NCBI GenBank assembly: GCA_964486935.1
Contig: CAZAPG010000019.1
Location: 1 to 64,000 of the forward strand
Source: CAZAPG01 sp964486935
GTDB taxonomy: Bacteria > Chloroflexota > Anaerolineae > 4572-78 > J111
DNA: 64,000 nt
Direction of reading: 5' to 3'
A program made the translations under genes and the position numbers. Positions 1-9,440 of this stretch are shown here, piece by piece (the first letter of the stretch is position 1; the number at the start of each line of letters is the position of its first letter). The notes under the pieces are model-generated. The model was given only the letters and a program-made list of their open reading frames with translations, was not told where the DNA came from and searched no databases.

Positions 1-92
1 CAATATCCAACCGGGGCGATGTCGGCGATGTGACCACCCTGGCCAACCCCGATGTCGTTGAAGAAGTCCGCAAAATGGTGCAGGGCGCGTAA
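1..92 (+). CDS. 3' end of an unidentified protein (partial)
   Basis: An open frame enters from the left edge (codons in phase from base 3) and stops at TAA 90-92. Only about 29 residues are visible, ending in EEVRKMVQGA. An acidic-helical C-terminus is all that can be read. The family cannot be assigned from this tail. The frame bias and the following non-coding stretch suggest it is the end of a real gene. Confidence 0.5.
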   Translation, partial: ISNRGDVGDVTTLANPDVVEEVRKMVQGA

Positions 93-113
93 TTGTTGAA
101 GCGACCGGTTTCA

Positions 114-156
114 AACCCAAATTTGCTTTTAAGGAGGTGTGCAGCCAATTTGGGTT
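114..156. repeat. Intergenic hairpin around a buried SD-like motif
   Basis: AACCCAAATT (114-123) is matched by its exact reverse complement AATTTGGGTT (147-156). The loop carries AAGGAGGTG, a near-perfect ribosome-binding sequence with no obvious start codon after it. It could be a terminator for the preceding gene or a folded leader. No T-run follows, so the function is unclear. Confidence 0.4.
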
Positions 157-261
157 GGGAGCGGAAAGGAGTGGTGTTATCCAGCAAACCTTATATATGG
201 TAAAAACGCATCAGCCAATATTTCTGTTCAATGAGCCATTGAACGGCAACGAGGGGGAAAT

Positions 262-345
262 TTAACCTACCCCCACCCGCCGCCTGCGGCGACTCCCTCC
301 CCCGATGTTGGGGGAGGGGTGGGGAGGGGGTCTATTTTCAAAGGA
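262..345. repeat. CCCTCCCC/GGGGAGGG palindromic repeat, copy 1
   Basis: A G/C-skewed imperfect palindrome (CCCTCCCCC then GGGGGAGGG) is followed by GGGGTCTATTTTCAAAGGAG. A second copy with the same order of blocks lies at 55085-55163. In both copies the right edge merges into the Shine-Dalgarno of the next gene, so the element supplies the translation-initiation region. Confidence 0.7.
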
Positions 346-351
346 GAAGAT

Positions 352-648
352 ATGATGGCAGAAGAAAACAAGACAAACCAAAAAGAGCAGCTTAAAGCCA
401 AACTCGAAGAATATTGGAAAGCCAATGTGCGGCTGATTACCACGCTGTTGATTATTTGGTTTGTGGTGGCCTACATACCGCCGCTCATTATTAATGGCCT
501 CAATCAGGTTGTCATTGCCGGCTTTCCGCTGGGCTATTATATGGGCAGTCAGGGTTCGCTGGTTGTCTTTGTGGTGTTGATTTTTTACTACGCCTGGCGC
601 ATGAACAAGCTGGACGAAGAGTATGGCCTGCTGGGCACAAAACGATAG
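352..648 (+). CDS. DUF4212 small subunit of a sodium/solute symporter
   Basis: A 98-residue membrane protein of the DUF4212 family (the small partner of VC_2705-type symporters). An upstream in-frame GTG at 319 lies inside a repeat. I chose ATG 352 because AAGGAG (341-346) precedes it at good spacing; ATG 355 is equally possible. A charged N-terminus rich in Lys/Glu leads into EYWKANVRLI, typical of the family, then two hydrophobic helices (about residues 26-50 and 57-80) and a charged tail. It ends 17 bases before the large symporter gene, with which it should form a Na+-driven uptake system, probably for acetate or a similar short-chain acid. The substrate is inferred from the CoA ligase at 11731. 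Confidence 0.85.
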   Translation: MMAEENKTNQKEQLKAKLEEYWKANVRLITTLLIIWFVVAYIPPLIINGLNQVVIAGFPLGYYMGSQGSLVVFVVLIFYYAWRMNKLDEEYGLLGTKR

Positions 649-665
649 CGAGCAAAGGAGCTTAA

Positions 666-2612
666 ATGATGACTATCTCGACACAAGAGGCGTTTCGCAG
701 TAAATTAGTAAGATACTATGGCTTTTTTACCATCGGCTTCATTGTCTTTAGCATGGCTTTGCTCTTTCTGGAGCTGTTTGCCGGTATGTCCACCGCCCTC
801 ATCGGCTGGATTTTCCTGGTTGTCACCATTGCCCTGTACGCCACTATCGGCATTATCACCCGCACCAAAAAACTGGATGAGTATTATGTGGCCGGGCGGC
901 AGGTGCCGGCAGTCTTTAACGGTATGGCCACCGGCGCCGACTGGATGAGCGCGGCCTCTTTCATCAGTATGGCCGGCTTGTTGTACGCTTTGGGCTACGA
1001 TGGCCTGGCTTACATTATGGGCTGGACCGGAGGCTATGTTTTGTTGGCTTTGCTCTTTGCCCCTTATATTCGCAAATTCGGCCAGTTCACCATCCCCGAT
1101 TTTGTGGGCGCGCGCTTTGGCGGCAACAAGGCCCGCGTGGTGGCGGCCATTGCGGCCATCATTGTCAGCTTTACCTATGTTACCGCGCAGGTTTCGGGCG
1201 TGGGCATTATTGTGAGCCGTTTTGTGGGGATTTCCTACAACTGGGGCGTCTTTTTGGGCCTGTCCGGGGTGCTGGTTTGCTCCTTTCTGGGCGGGATGAA
1301 GGCCGTTACCTGGACGCAGGTGGCGCAGTACATTATTTTGATTATCACTTACATGATTCCGGTAACATTTTTGGCCGTAACGCTAACCGGCTTCCCCATC
1401 CCCCAACTGGGTTATGGCCAGGCCTTGCAAAACATTACCCGCCTTGAGCAAGAGCAAGGCATCTCCAAAGCCTATATTCAACCTTATAACGAACCATTGA
1501 GCAACGCTTCGGCCATTAGCGCCGCCGGGCAAATTGGTATGACCCCGCCGGAGGCGGTAACAAACACCAACTGGTTGGGCGCGCCCTGGGAATTTATCGC
1601 ATTGACCATTTGTTTGATGCTGGGCACGGCGGGGTTGCCCCATATCCTCATCAGGTTTTATACCGTTCCCAGCGTTAGAGAAAGCCGTAAAAGCGTGGGT
1701 TGGGCTTTATTCTTTATCTTTTTGCTCTACTTTACGGCCCCGGCCTACGCTTCTTTCTCGCGCTGGAATATTCTGGAGAACATCGTCGGCCAGCCCGTTT
1801 CGACAATTACGGTAGATGGCGCCGAGGTGACAACCGTGCTCGGCGATGACGGCCAGGCTTTGCCCTGGGTGGCTAACTGGTCCAAAACCGGCCTGCTGAC
1901 CATTAAAGACGGGGTGGACGCCGGCGGCAACGGCGACGGCGTGTTGCAGTTTGGCGAGTTGAGCATCAACAACGACCTGATTGTGCTCTCGACCCCGGAA
2001 ATTGCCGGCCTGCCCTACACCATCGCCGCCATGGTGGCCGCGGGCGGTCTGGCCGCAGCCCTCTCCACCGCCGATGGCCTGCTGGTGGTCATTGCCTCGG
2101 CCATTGCCCACGATATTTTCTTCCGCACCCTGCGGCCCAACGCCAGCATGGATACCCGTATCCGCCTGGGCAAGGGGATGATTTTGGTGGCGGCGGCGGT
2201 AGCGGCGATGGCGGCCCTGCCGCGCCTGGTGCTGATTGCCCAAATGGTGGCCTGGGCCTTTTCGCTGGCGGCGGCTTCCTTCTTCCCGGTGGTGCTAATG
2301 GGCATCTTCTGGAAACGGGCCAACGGCCCCGGCGCTATTGCCGGCATGGTGGGCGGCCTGGCCGTTACCATTTTCTACATGGTCATGAATTACGTCAACC
2401 CCAACTTCACCTTCCTGGGCATTTCTCACCTGAGCGCCGGTATCTTTGGCCTGCCGGTTAATTTTGCCTTAATCTACTTTGTCAGCAAGGCTACCGCGGC
2501 CCCACCGCAAGAGATTCAAGACCTGGTGGATGAAATACGCCATCCCCAGGAAGATGATGAGTTGATTGAGCAGATGCTGGGCGGCAAGGCGGCCCCGGTT
2601 CCGGCTCATTAA
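666..2612 (+). CDS. VC_2705-type sodium/solute symporter (ActP/SSS family)
   Basis: A 648-residue integral membrane transporter of the sodium:solute symporter superfamily, VC_2705 subfamily. AAAGGAG ends 5 bases before ATG 666. About 13 hydrophobic helices are visible. The early segment YYVAGRQVPAVFNGMATGAD with WMSAASFISMAG is the conserved SSS signature around TM1-TM2, and GGLAAALSTADGLLVVIASAIAHD is the conserved Na+-site helix near residue 460. Residues 385-440 form a polar, Gly/Asp-rich insert typical of this subfamily. It is paired with the DUF4212 subunit immediately upstream. Acetate or propionate is the likely substrate, inferred from the downstream acyl-CoA synthetase; lactate or another monocarboxylate is possible. 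Confidence 0.88.
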   Translation: MMTISTQEAFRSKLVRYYGFFTIGFIVFSMALLFLELFAGMSTALIGWIFLVVTIALYATIGIITRTKKLDEYYVAGRQVPAVFNGMATGADWMSAASFISMAGLLYALGYDGLAYIMGWTGGYVLLALLFAPYIRKFGQFTIPDFVGARFGGNKARVVAAIAAIIVSFTYVTAQVSGVGIIVSRFVGISYNWGVFLGLSGVLVCSFLGGMKAVTWTQVAQYIILIITYMIPVTFLAVTLTGFPIPQLGYGQALQNITRLEQEQGISKAYIQPYNEPLSNASAISAAGQIGMTPPEAVTNTNWLGAPWEFIALTICLMLGTAGLPHILIRFYTVPSVRESRKSVGWALFFIFLLYFTAPAYASFSRWNILENIVGQPVSTITVDGAEVTTVLGDDGQALPWVANWSKTGLLTIKDGVDAGGNGDGVLQFGELSINNDLIVLSTPEIAGLPYTIAAMVAAGGLAAALSTADGLLVVIASAIAHDIFFRTLRPNASMDTRIRLGKGMILVAAAVAAMAALPRLVLIAQMVAWAFSLAAASFFPVVLMGIFWKRANGPGAIAGMVGGLAVTIFYMVMNYVNPNFTFLGISHLSAGIFGLPVNFALIYFVSKATAAPPQEIQDLVDEIRHPQEDDELIEQMLGGKAAPVPAH

Positions 2613-2658
2613 GGAACTGTTCATAATCAAGGTGTAGATTTCGAGGAGATTAAGCGAT

Positions 2659-2711
2659 AGGAGATTGGAGATTCCCCCTAAAATCTCCAATCTCCCAATC
2701 TCTAATCTCCA
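2659..2711. repeat. GGAGATTGG-type intergenic palindrome
   Basis: GGAGATTGGAGATT is followed by AATCTCCAATCTCC and further copies of the same word, giving a long imperfect hairpin. It resembles the GGTAATTGG/CCAATTACC elements at 30767, 34852 and 57633 in length, position and base pattern, so it probably belongs to the same repeat family. Confidence 0.65.
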
Positions 2712-2765
2712 GACGAAACCCCTCTTATTTTTGGACAGTTACTTACCTGGTTTTAAGGCCGTATC

Positions 2766-4568
2766 ATGACCCCAGTTGAGTTCGTGCAGCAATGCCCCCC
2801 TTTTGACGCATTGGGCCAAACCGAGCTTGAGCAGGTGGCCCAGTCGCTTGAGATTGTTCATTACCCGCCCCACCGCCAAATTTTATCCACCGCCGACCCG
2901 CCCAGCAACTACCTCTACCTGATCCGCCGGGGCGCGGTTAGGCTGGAGCGAGAGGGGCAAACCGCCATCCTTTTGGAAGAAGGGGAGCTGTTTGGCTTTG
3001 TCTCGCTGCTTAGTCAAAACTCGCCCGCCTTTGACGCCATAACCGACGAAGAAACCGAACTATATTGCCTACCGGCCGCAACCTTTCTGCAACTTGTCCA
3101 ACAAGCGGCGTTTTCTCAATTTTTTCTCAAGGGATTAGGCGAGCGCCTGCACCGGGTAGTCGGGTTGGATAGCTCGCCCCTGACCGGCAATATGGCCAGC
3201 CCGGTTGAACTGTTAATCACCCGCCCGCCGGTTTTTGTTGACGCGCAGGCAACGGCCACTCAGGCCGCCCAGATAATGCGCCAGGAGCAGGTTAGTTCCG
3301 TACTGGTCGGCGGCAACCCGCCCGGCCTGGTAACAGACCGCGATTTGCGCAACCGGGTGCTGGCCAAAGGGTTAGGGCCAGATACGCCGGTAAGCCAGGT
3401 GATGAGCCAACCCCTAAAAACCCTGCCCCATGATACGCCCGTTTACAGCGCCTTGCTTTTTATGCTGGAGGAAAAAATACATCATTTGCCTTTGACCCGC
3501 CAGGGCGAAATTGCGGGGGTTGTTACCGACACTGACTTGCTGCGGCATCATACCAAAAACCCCTTCTATCTTTTTAAGCGGGTTGAAAAGCTGGGCGACG
3601 CCGCCGCCCTGCCGCGCTACAGCATGGAAATTACGGCCATTGTCGAAACGCTTTTCAGAAGCGGGCTGGACGAAATCCACATTGGCCGGATTGTTTCCAG
3701 CCTCAACACCGCTTTAACCACCCGGCTGCTGCGGCTGGCCGAGCAAGAGTTGGGGCCGCCGCCCTGCCCCTATGCCTGGATTGTGTTTGGCTCCGAGGGT
3801 CGGCAAGAGCAACTTTTACTCACCGACCAGGATAACGCCCTCATCTACCAGGATGATACGCCCGAAGCCCGCCAGTACTTTAGCCAATTGGCGGAACAGG
3901 TCGTCAACGGTTTGCTTCAGGCCGGTTTTCCGCCCTGTCCGGGCGGCTATATGGCCACCAATTGGCTGCGCCCGCTCAAACAGTGGGAACATTTATTTAA
4001 AAGCTGGGTCGAAACCCCGGAACCGCAAGCCCTGCTGGAGGCCTCGATTTTCTTTGATTTTAGAGCCGTCTATGGCACGCTTAATATAGATGGCCTGGAT
4101 AAAATTCTGTTAAACGCCAGCAAAAACAATCTTTTTCTGGCGCACATGGCTCGCAACGCTCTGGGTTTTCAGCCACCGTTGGGCTTCTTTCGGCGGATTC
4201 GTGAGGAAGAGGGTGGGGTGGATTTGAAAAAGGGGGGGCTGATGCCCATTGTCAACCTGGCCCGGCTGTACGCCCTGGCCACCGGCACGCCGGCCCGCGC
4301 TACGCTGGCCCGGTTGGAAGCCACCAAACACCACAGCGACCTGGGCAAAGATAAAACCGAAATTTTAATCGAGGCGTTTCACTTTTTTCTGCACCTGCGG
4401 CTGCGAGAGCAGTTAAGAAGCTACCAAACCGGCCAGCTTCCCGGCAATCGCGTGCCGCTAGACTCGCTGCTGCCGTTAGAACGCCTTAACCTTAAGGAGG
4501 TGTTTTTAGCCATCCGCGAAATTCAAAATTTAATCGAACAGGCTTTTCAAACCGGGCGGTTGGGGTGA
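2766..4568 (+). CDS. cNMP-binding/CBS/DUF294 nucleotidyltransferase-like regulator
   Basis: A 600-residue soluble signalling protein. Domains in order: a cyclic-nucleotide-binding-like fold (about 10-125), two CBS domains (about 145-270, with VSSVLVGG and VTDRDLRNRV), the DUF294 putative nucleotidyltransferase domain (about 290-435, with VFGSEGRQEQ and LTDQDNALIY, the G-S-x-G-R and D-x-D type motifs), and the DUF294 C-terminal helical domain (about 450-595). Proteins of this architecture are commonly encoded beside VC_2705/ActP-type symporters and acyl-CoA synthetases. A role in sensing nucleotide state and controlling acetate uptake or activation is plausible but inferred. The catalytic motifs look intact. 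Confidence 0.85.
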   Translation: MTPVEFVQQCPPFDALGQTELEQVAQSLEIVHYPPHRQILSTADPPSNYLYLIRRGAVRLEREGQTAILLEEGELFGFVSLLSQNSPAFDAITDEETELYCLPAATFLQLVQQAAFSQFFLKGLGERLHRVVGLDSSPLTGNMASPVELLITRPPVFVDAQATATQAAQIMRQEQVSSVLVGGNPPGLVTDRDLRNRVLAKGLGPDTPVSQVMSQPLKTLPHDTPVYSALLFMLEEKIHHLPLTRQGEIAGVVTDTDLLRHHTKNPFYLFKRVEKLGDAAALPRYSMEITAIVETLFRSGLDEIHIGRIVSSLNTALTTRLLRLAEQELGPPPCPYAWIVFGSEGRQEQLLLTDQDNALIYQDDTPEARQYFSQLAEQVVNGLLQAGFPPCPGGYMATNWLRPLKQWEHLFKSWVETPEPQALLEASIFFDFRAVYGTLNIDGLDKILLNASKNNLFLAHMARNALGFQPPLGFFRRIREEEGGVDLKKGGLMPIVNLARLYALATGTPARATLARLEATKHHSDLGKDKTEILIEAFHFFLHLRLREQLRSYQTGQLPGNRVPLDSLLPLERLNLKEVFLAIREIQNLIEQAFQTGRLG

Positions 4569-4657
4569 GCCAATGCTATCCCCATTTTGCTTTTCAAATT
4601 GATTTGCTTTTGTGGTATTATATTTTTGTTTGAACAGCCCCGCATGAGGTTATTAGT

Positions 4658-5377
4658 TTGGAGCGTCAAACCGTTCTTAAGGTTTTTACTGCTTTTTTGG
4701 GGGTGTACCTGCTCTTTGTAACCGGCGTGATTTTGCTGTCTAGCCCCAACACAGTTGGCGGGCGAGTAACTATAGGCACCATCTTTTTTATTATGGTCGG
4801 CCTGGGGCTGTTTAACCGCATAAGAGGAAAACAAGCCTGGGAAGAAGCCTGGTGCCAACTGGCCCAACAACTGAACCTGACCTGTAAAACGAGCGGTTTT
4901 TGGTTTGGCTACCCAACGCACGTAACAGGCATTTATCAGGGCCACGAACTGACGCTATATCTCAATCAGCGGGGCCGCTTGCAGGCGCCTTCAACCCGAA
5001 TAGAATTAAACGTTAAAAATCACTCAAAAAATTACTTGCGGTTGCGCGGCCCTTTTCCAGATGATGAAGCAAATGGGGATGTTATTGGAGAGTTTTTTGG
5101 GGCCAAAAGTTATCAACTAAAAAATATGCAATTTCTTGCCAAAAGCCGGCCCGAAAGCCTGGCCGCCAATCTGCTTGCGCCGATTAACCCCAAACAGAAA
5201 CCCTTGCTTGACCAACTGGCAAAACTGCAACGAGATGTGAATATCGAAATTGAAGGCCCCAAATTATACTTTGACCAAATTGATATTTTGGACGATGCAG
5301 ATTACCTGCTTGAATTGTTCAATTTATTAAGTAACCTGGCCGACGCCTTTGAGCGAATGAGCCGGCAAGTTAGATAA
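4658..5377 (+). CDS. Hypothetical protein with two N-terminal membrane helices
   Basis: A 239-residue protein of no family I recognise. The start is TTG 4658, with GAGG about 9 bases upstream; no in-frame ATG occurs before the second membrane segment. Two hydrophobic helices (about 7-30 and 39-57) are followed by a soluble domain of about 180 residues, predicted on the cytoplasmic side by the positive-inside pattern after helix 2 (NRIRGK). The soluble part is mixed alpha/beta and ends in a helix (LFNLLSNLADAFERM). It sits between the DUF294 regulator and the symporter-kinase gene, 16 bases before the next small gene, so it is likely co-transcribed with the uptake module. Confidence 0.7.
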   Translation: MERQTVLKVFTAFLGVYLLFVTGVILLSSPNTVGGRVTIGTIFFIMVGLGLFNRIRGKQAWEEAWCQLAQQLNLTCKTSGFWFGYPTHVTGIYQGHELTLYLNQRGRLQAPSTRIELNVKNHSKNYLRLRGPFPDDEANGDVIGEFFGAKSYQLKNMQFLAKSRPESLAANLLAPINPKQKPLLDQLAKLQRDVNIEIEGPKLYFDQIDILDDADYLLELFNLLSNLADAFERMSRQVR

Positions 5378-5393
5378 CAAACAAGGTTCAAAA

Positions 5394-5591
5394 ATGAACA
5401 GACCTCAACTCAAAGGCGAGCGATTATTGGCCCTGTTTCTAATTGGGGTGCTGCTATTTAACTACCCTCTGCTTTCTCTGTTTAGCCGGGCCGGGATGTT
5501 GTGGGGTATTCCTGTTTTATACGTCTACATTTTTAGCGCCTGGGCCGCACTCATTGGCTTGATGGCCCTGGTGATTGAACGCTACAGGTAA
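5394..5591 (+). CDS. Small two-helix membrane protein preceding the symporter-kinase
   Basis: A 65-residue protein with two hydrophobic helices (about 11-30 and 38-60) joined by a short loop, and a basic C-terminus. It resembles the short DUF3311/YhdT-like membrane proteins that accompany SSS transporters, but the match is only by size and pattern. Its stop lies 5 bases before the next ATG at 5597, which argues for translational coupling with the SSS-histidine kinase. It may be a small subunit of that sensor, as DUF4212 is for the first symporter. Confidence 0.65.
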   Translation: MNRPQLKGERLLALFLIGVLLFNYPLLSLFSRAGMLWGIPVLYVYIFSAWAALIGLMALVIERYR

Positions 5592-5596
5592 CAACG

Positions 5597-8434
5597 ATGT
5601 TACAGGGTTGGGTAATTTTATTGCTGTCGCTGGCCTATATTGGCGTGTTGTTTGCCATTGCCTATTACGGCGATAAACGCGCCGATGCCGGCCGCAGCCT
5701 GATAAGTAACCCCTATGTTTACGCGCTCTCGTTGGCCGTTTACTGCACGGCCTGGACCTTTTACGGCAGCGTGGGCCGAGCCGCCAGCGCCGGCATTGGC
5801 TTTTTGCCCATCTACCTGGGGCCAACCTTAATGGCCGCCCTGTGGTGGCTGGTGCTGCGCAAGATGATTCGCATCAGCAAAGTCAACCGCATCACCTCCA
5901 TTGCCGATTTTGTCGCCTCGCGTTATGGCAAAAGCGCGGTGTTGGGCGGATTGACTACCTTCATTGCCGTGGTCGGCATTATCCCTTACATTTCTCTGCA
6001 ACTCAAAGCCATTTCTACCAGCTTTGCCGTGCTCTGGCCCGACCCCGATATTGTTATTTGGGCGCAGGGCGGGGCCATCCCCCTGCTTAACGATACGGCC
6101 TTTTACATTGCCCTGCTGCTGGCCCTGTTTGCCATTCTTTTTGGCACCCGCCACCTGGATGTAACCGAACACCACGAAGGTTTAGTGGCGGCCATCGCCT
6201 TTGAGTCGGTCATCAAACTGGTTGCCTTTTTGGCCGTAGGTGTTTTTATTACCTTTAAAGTTTACAACGGTTTTGGCGACTTGTTTGCCCAGGCCGCCGC
6301 CAACCCGGAGCTACAAAAATTATTTACTATGGAAGGGACCGGCGGCAGTTATATAGAATGGGCCTGGCTCACCTTCCTGTCGATGATGGCGATTATGTTT
6401 TTGCCCCGGCAGTTTCAAATGGCGGTGGTGGAAAATACCGAAGAAAGCCACCTGAACAAAGCCATCTGGCTTTTCCCGCTTTATATGCTGGCCATCAACA
6501 TTTTTGTGTTGCCTATTGCTTTTGGCGGGCTGCTGCATTTTCCCAATGGCGGCGTTGACCCCGATACCTTTGTGCTGGCTCTGCCGCTGGTTGAAAACCA
6601 GCCGGCCCTGGCCATCTTTGTATTTATTGGCGGCCTTTCGGCGGCAACCAGTATGGTGATTGTGGCGACGGTGGCCCTGACGACGATGATTTCCAACGAC
6701 CTGATTATGCCGGCCCTGTTGCAGCTACGCGCCCTGCGCCCCGCCGAGCGCAGCGACTTGAGCGGGCTGGTCCTGGCCATTCGCCGGAGCGCCATTGTTA
6801 TTATTTTGCTGCTGAGTTATGGCTACTTCCGCCTCACCGGCGAATCCCAAGCCCTGGTTTCAATTGGTTTAATCTCTTTTGCGGCGGTGGCCCAATTTGC
6901 GCCGGCTATTCTGGGCGGAATGTACTGGAAGGGCGGGACGCGCCTGGGGGCGCTGGTGGGCCTGAGCGCCGGCTTTATTGTGTGGAGTTATACCCTGCCC
7001 CTACCCTCGCTGGTTCATTCTGGCTGGCTGCCGGAAAGCTTTATTGCCGAAGGCCCCTTTGGCCTGGCCCTGTTAAAACCGTATGAGCTGTTGGGCATCC
7101 ATGGGCTGGACCCCATCACCCACTCGCTGATTTGGAGCATCCTGTTGAATGTGGGCAGCTACGTTGTGGTTTCGCTGCTGGGGCGGCAAAGCGTTATTGA
7201 GCATAGCCAGGCGTCGCTTTTTGTAGACATTTTCAAACAGTCGCTTCAGGTTGACCGGCGGCGCTTTTGGCGCGGCACGGCTTCGGTAACGGCGCTGCAT
7301 GCCTTGCTGGCCCGTTTTCTGGGCCAGGAGCGGGCGAACGAGTCTTTTGCCAATTATGCCCAACAGCGCGGCCTGGATTGGTCCGACGCGCCCGACGCCG
7401 ACGCCGAAGTGGTAGATTTTGTTGAAAACCTGCTGGCCGGCTCTATTGGCGCGGCCTCGGCCCGGATTATGGTCGCCTCGGTGGTAAAAGAAGAACCGCT
7501 GAGTATTGAAGAGGTGATGAACATTCTGGATGAAACCTCGCAGGTAATTGCCTACAGCCACCAGCTTGAGCAGAAATCTCGCCAGTTAGAAGCCGCCACC
7601 GCCGAACTGCGCGCCGCCAATGAGCAACTCAAAGAATTAGACCGGATGAAAGACGATTTTATCTCAACCGTTACCCACGAACTGCGCACCCCCCTCACCT
7701 CGATTCGGGCTTTTTCTGAAATTTTGTTCGACAACCCCAAACTAGATGAATTGCGGCGCGCCCAGTTTTTGCATATCATCCTGCAAGAAAATGAGCGGTT
7801 AACCCGGCTGATTAACAACGTGCTCGACCTGTCTAAAATAGAATCTGGCAATATGGAGTGGGAATTAACCGAAATCGACCTGAAAGAGGTGATTGAGGCC
7901 GCGCTTAGAACCGTTGGCCAGTTGTTCCGGGAGCGCGATATTCAGGTGGAGTTGAATTTGCCCGATACCGCTCCGCTGGTTGTGGCCGACCGGGACCGCA
8001 TTATGCAAGTGATGCTTAACCTGCTCTCAAACGCCATGAAATTTTGCAATAGCCGGGCCGGGTGGGTGCGAATTTGGCTGCATGTCAAAGATGATTATTT
8101 GCAGGTTGATGTAAGTGATAACGGGCCGGGCATCAAACCCGAAGACCGGGACATCATCTTTGAAAAATTTCGGCAGGTTGGCGATACGTTGACCAATAAA
8201 CCGCAGGGTACCGGCCTGGGCTTGCCCATTTGCCGCAGCATCATCACCTATTTTGGGGGCAAGCTGTGGGTCGAAAGCGAACCGGGCCAGGGAGCCATCT
8301 TTTGTTTTACGCTGCCTTTGCAGCCGCAGCATGTTGCCGCCAGCGAGCCGGCCAAGCAGCAAATAGAACGGGGCCGCTCCCGGATATTGACGACTATTAA
8401 ATCATTGAGCGGTTTCACCTCATCATCAAAGTAG
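5597..8434 (+). CDS. Sodium/solute-symporter-domain sensor histidine kinase (CbrA-like)
   Basis: A 945-residue hybrid of transporter and kinase. Residues 1 to about 490 are an SSS (PutP-like) domain with about 13 membrane helices. A linker and coiled coil (about 650-690) lead to a HisKA domain with the phospho-acceptor H694 in the motif THELRTPLTSI. The ATPase domain follows, with N-box NLLSNAMKFC, G1 box DNGPGI and G2 box GTGLGLPICRSI, all intact. The architecture matches CbrA-type kinases that link nutrient transport or sensing to transcription control. No receiver domain is fused; the single-domain receiver at 9060 is the nearest candidate partner. The ligand is unknown; a short-chain acid is the contextual guess. 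Confidence 0.88.
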   Translation: MLQGWVILLLSLAYIGVLFAIAYYGDKRADAGRSLISNPYVYALSLAVYCTAWTFYGSVGRAASAGIGFLPIYLGPTLMAALWWLVLRKMIRISKVNRITSIADFVASRYGKSAVLGGLTTFIAVVGIIPYISLQLKAISTSFAVLWPDPDIVIWAQGGAIPLLNDTAFYIALLLALFAILFGTRHLDVTEHHEGLVAAIAFESVIKLVAFLAVGVFITFKVYNGFGDLFAQAAANPELQKLFTMEGTGGSYIEWAWLTFLSMMAIMFLPRQFQMAVVENTEESHLNKAIWLFPLYMLAINIFVLPIAFGGLLHFPNGGVDPDTFVLALPLVENQPALAIFVFIGGLSAATSMVIVATVALTTMISNDLIMPALLQLRALRPAERSDLSGLVLAIRRSAIVIILLLSYGYFRLTGESQALVSIGLISFAAVAQFAPAILGGMYWKGGTRLGALVGLSAGFIVWSYTLPLPSLVHSGWLPESFIAEGPFGLALLKPYELLGIHGLDPITHSLIWSILLNVGSYVVVSLLGRQSVIEHSQASLFVDIFKQSLQVDRRRFWRGTASVTALHALLARFLGQERANESFANYAQQRGLDWSDAPDADAEVVDFVENLLAGSIGAASARIMVASVVKEEPLSIEEVMNILDETSQVIAYSHQLEQKSRQLEAATAELRAANEQLKELDRMKDDFISTVTHELRTPLTSIRAFSEILFDNPKLDELRRAQFLHIILQENERLTRLINNVLDLSKIESGNMEWELTEIDLKEVIEAALRTVGQLFRERDIQVELNLPDTAPLVVADRDRIMQVMLNLLSNAMKFCNSRAGWVRIWLHVKDDYLQVDVSDNGPGIKPEDRDIIFEKFRQVGDTLTNKPQGTGLGLPICRSIITYFGGKLWVESEPGQGAIFCFTLPLQPQHVAASEPAKQQIERGRSRILTTIKSLSGFTSSSK

Positions 8435-8489
8435 GCAATCATCAAAAATGAGTTCACTCCTGGCGCGGACAAGCCGCAACCAAACAGGA

Positions 8490-8560
8490 ACACAGAGCAA
8501 CACAGAGGAGACACGAAGCAACACAGAGATTTTTATTTTTTCGGTGTATCTCTGTGGTTT
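8490..8560. repeat. CACAGAG-word intergenic hairpin
   Basis: Several CACAGAG words occur in a row (from about 8490), and CACAGAGAT (8522-8530) is matched by ATCTCTGTG (8548-8556). The block fills most of the 211-base gap between the kinase and the next membrane protein. It looks like a mobile-repeat remnant rather than a gene; no T-run follows the stem. Confidence 0.55.
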
Positions 8561-8645
8561 CTCTGCGAATTTCTGCGTAACTTCTTACCCACTGGGCAAG
8601 AATTTTATTGTTTAGGCACTAAATAAAGGAGAAATACATTTTATT

Positions 8646-9044
8646 ATGATGGAACGAAGAACGATTTGGCGGGTTTTGCTGGGCACGCTGGTCAGCGCTA
8701 TGGGCGGCCTGGCCATGGCTAATTCTATATTTCCGCTGCTGCTGGTCAGGCTTATGGAGGAAATCCCTTTGCAGGTCCTCATCAATGTGCGCGACCTGGG
8801 GCTGACTCTGGCGTTAATGTGGGCCATCGGCGGCGCTCTGGTTAGCTGGTTGGGCGGCATGCGCGCCGGCGCTTGGGTGATTGGCTTTTGCGGATTTGCC
8901 GGCGGTTATTGGCTCAGCGCCATTGCGGCCCAGGGAGATGCGGTCTTGATAGCCTGGGGAGTCAGCATTGGACTATTATACGGCGTGCCCGGCGGCCTGA
9001 TTATGGGGCGAGTCTTCCCCAAACCTTTGAGTACGGGCCAGTAG
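8646..9044 (+). CDS. Hypothetical four-helix membrane protein
   Basis: A 132-residue, almost wholly hydrophobic protein with about four membrane helices (about 8-32, 45-68, 73-92, 97-122) and many Gly/Ala small-residue pairs suited to helix packing. The best SD (AGGAG at 8627-8631) lies about 14 bases before ATG 8646, longer than usual; ATG 8649 is also possible. It is not a recognised family. Its position between the sensor kinase and the response regulator, all on the same strand with a 15-base gap to the regulator, suggests it belongs to the same sensing unit. Confidence 0.6.
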   Translation: MMERRTIWRVLLGTLVSAMGGLAMANSIFPLLLVRLMEEIPLQVLINVRDLGLTLALMWAIGGALVSWLGGMRAGAWVIGFCGFAGGYWLSAIAAQGDAVLIAWGVSIGLLYGVPGGLIMGRVFPKPLSTGQ

Positions 9045-9059
9045 CAACGGGAGACAATA

Positions 9060-9440
9060 ATGACCAAAAAAATATTGATTGCCGATGATGAAATCAATAT
9101 TGTCATTTCGCTGGAATTTTTAGTTGAGCAGGCCGGCTACCAACTGCAAAGCGCCCATACCGGCGAGGAAGTGCTGGAAAAAATTGCCGCCTTTCAGCCC
9201 GATTTGATTTTGCTCGACGTGATGATGCCCAAAATCAATGGTTTTGAAGTTTGCCGCCGGGTGCGCCAAAACCCCAACTGGCAACATATAAAAATTATTA
9301 TGCTAACGGCCAAAGGGCGCGAGGTAGAAGTAGCCAAAGGGCTGGCCCTGGGCGCCGATGCTTACATCATTAAACCCTTTTCTACCAAAGAACTGATGGC
9401 AGAAATCAAACGGATTTTGAATGGATCGTCAAAAATTTGA
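9060..9440 (+). CDS. Single-domain response regulator (CheY-like receiver)
   Basis: A 126-residue receiver domain with no output domain. The acidic pair D9/D10, phospho-acceptor D53 (LILLDVMMPK), switch T83 (MLTAKG) and K105 (IIKPFS) are all present, so it should accept phosphate. It must signal by protein-protein contact, with the SSS-kinase at 5597 or the exonuclease fusion downstream as the contextual partners. Its last 20 bases overlap the start of the next gene, which implies coupled translation. Confidence 0.9.
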   Translation: MTKKILIADDEINIVISLEFLVEQAGYQLQSAHTGEEVLEKIAAFQPDLILLDVMMPKINGFEVCRRVRQNPNWQHIKIIMLTAKGREVEVAKGLALGADAYIIKPFSTKELMAEIKRILNGSSKI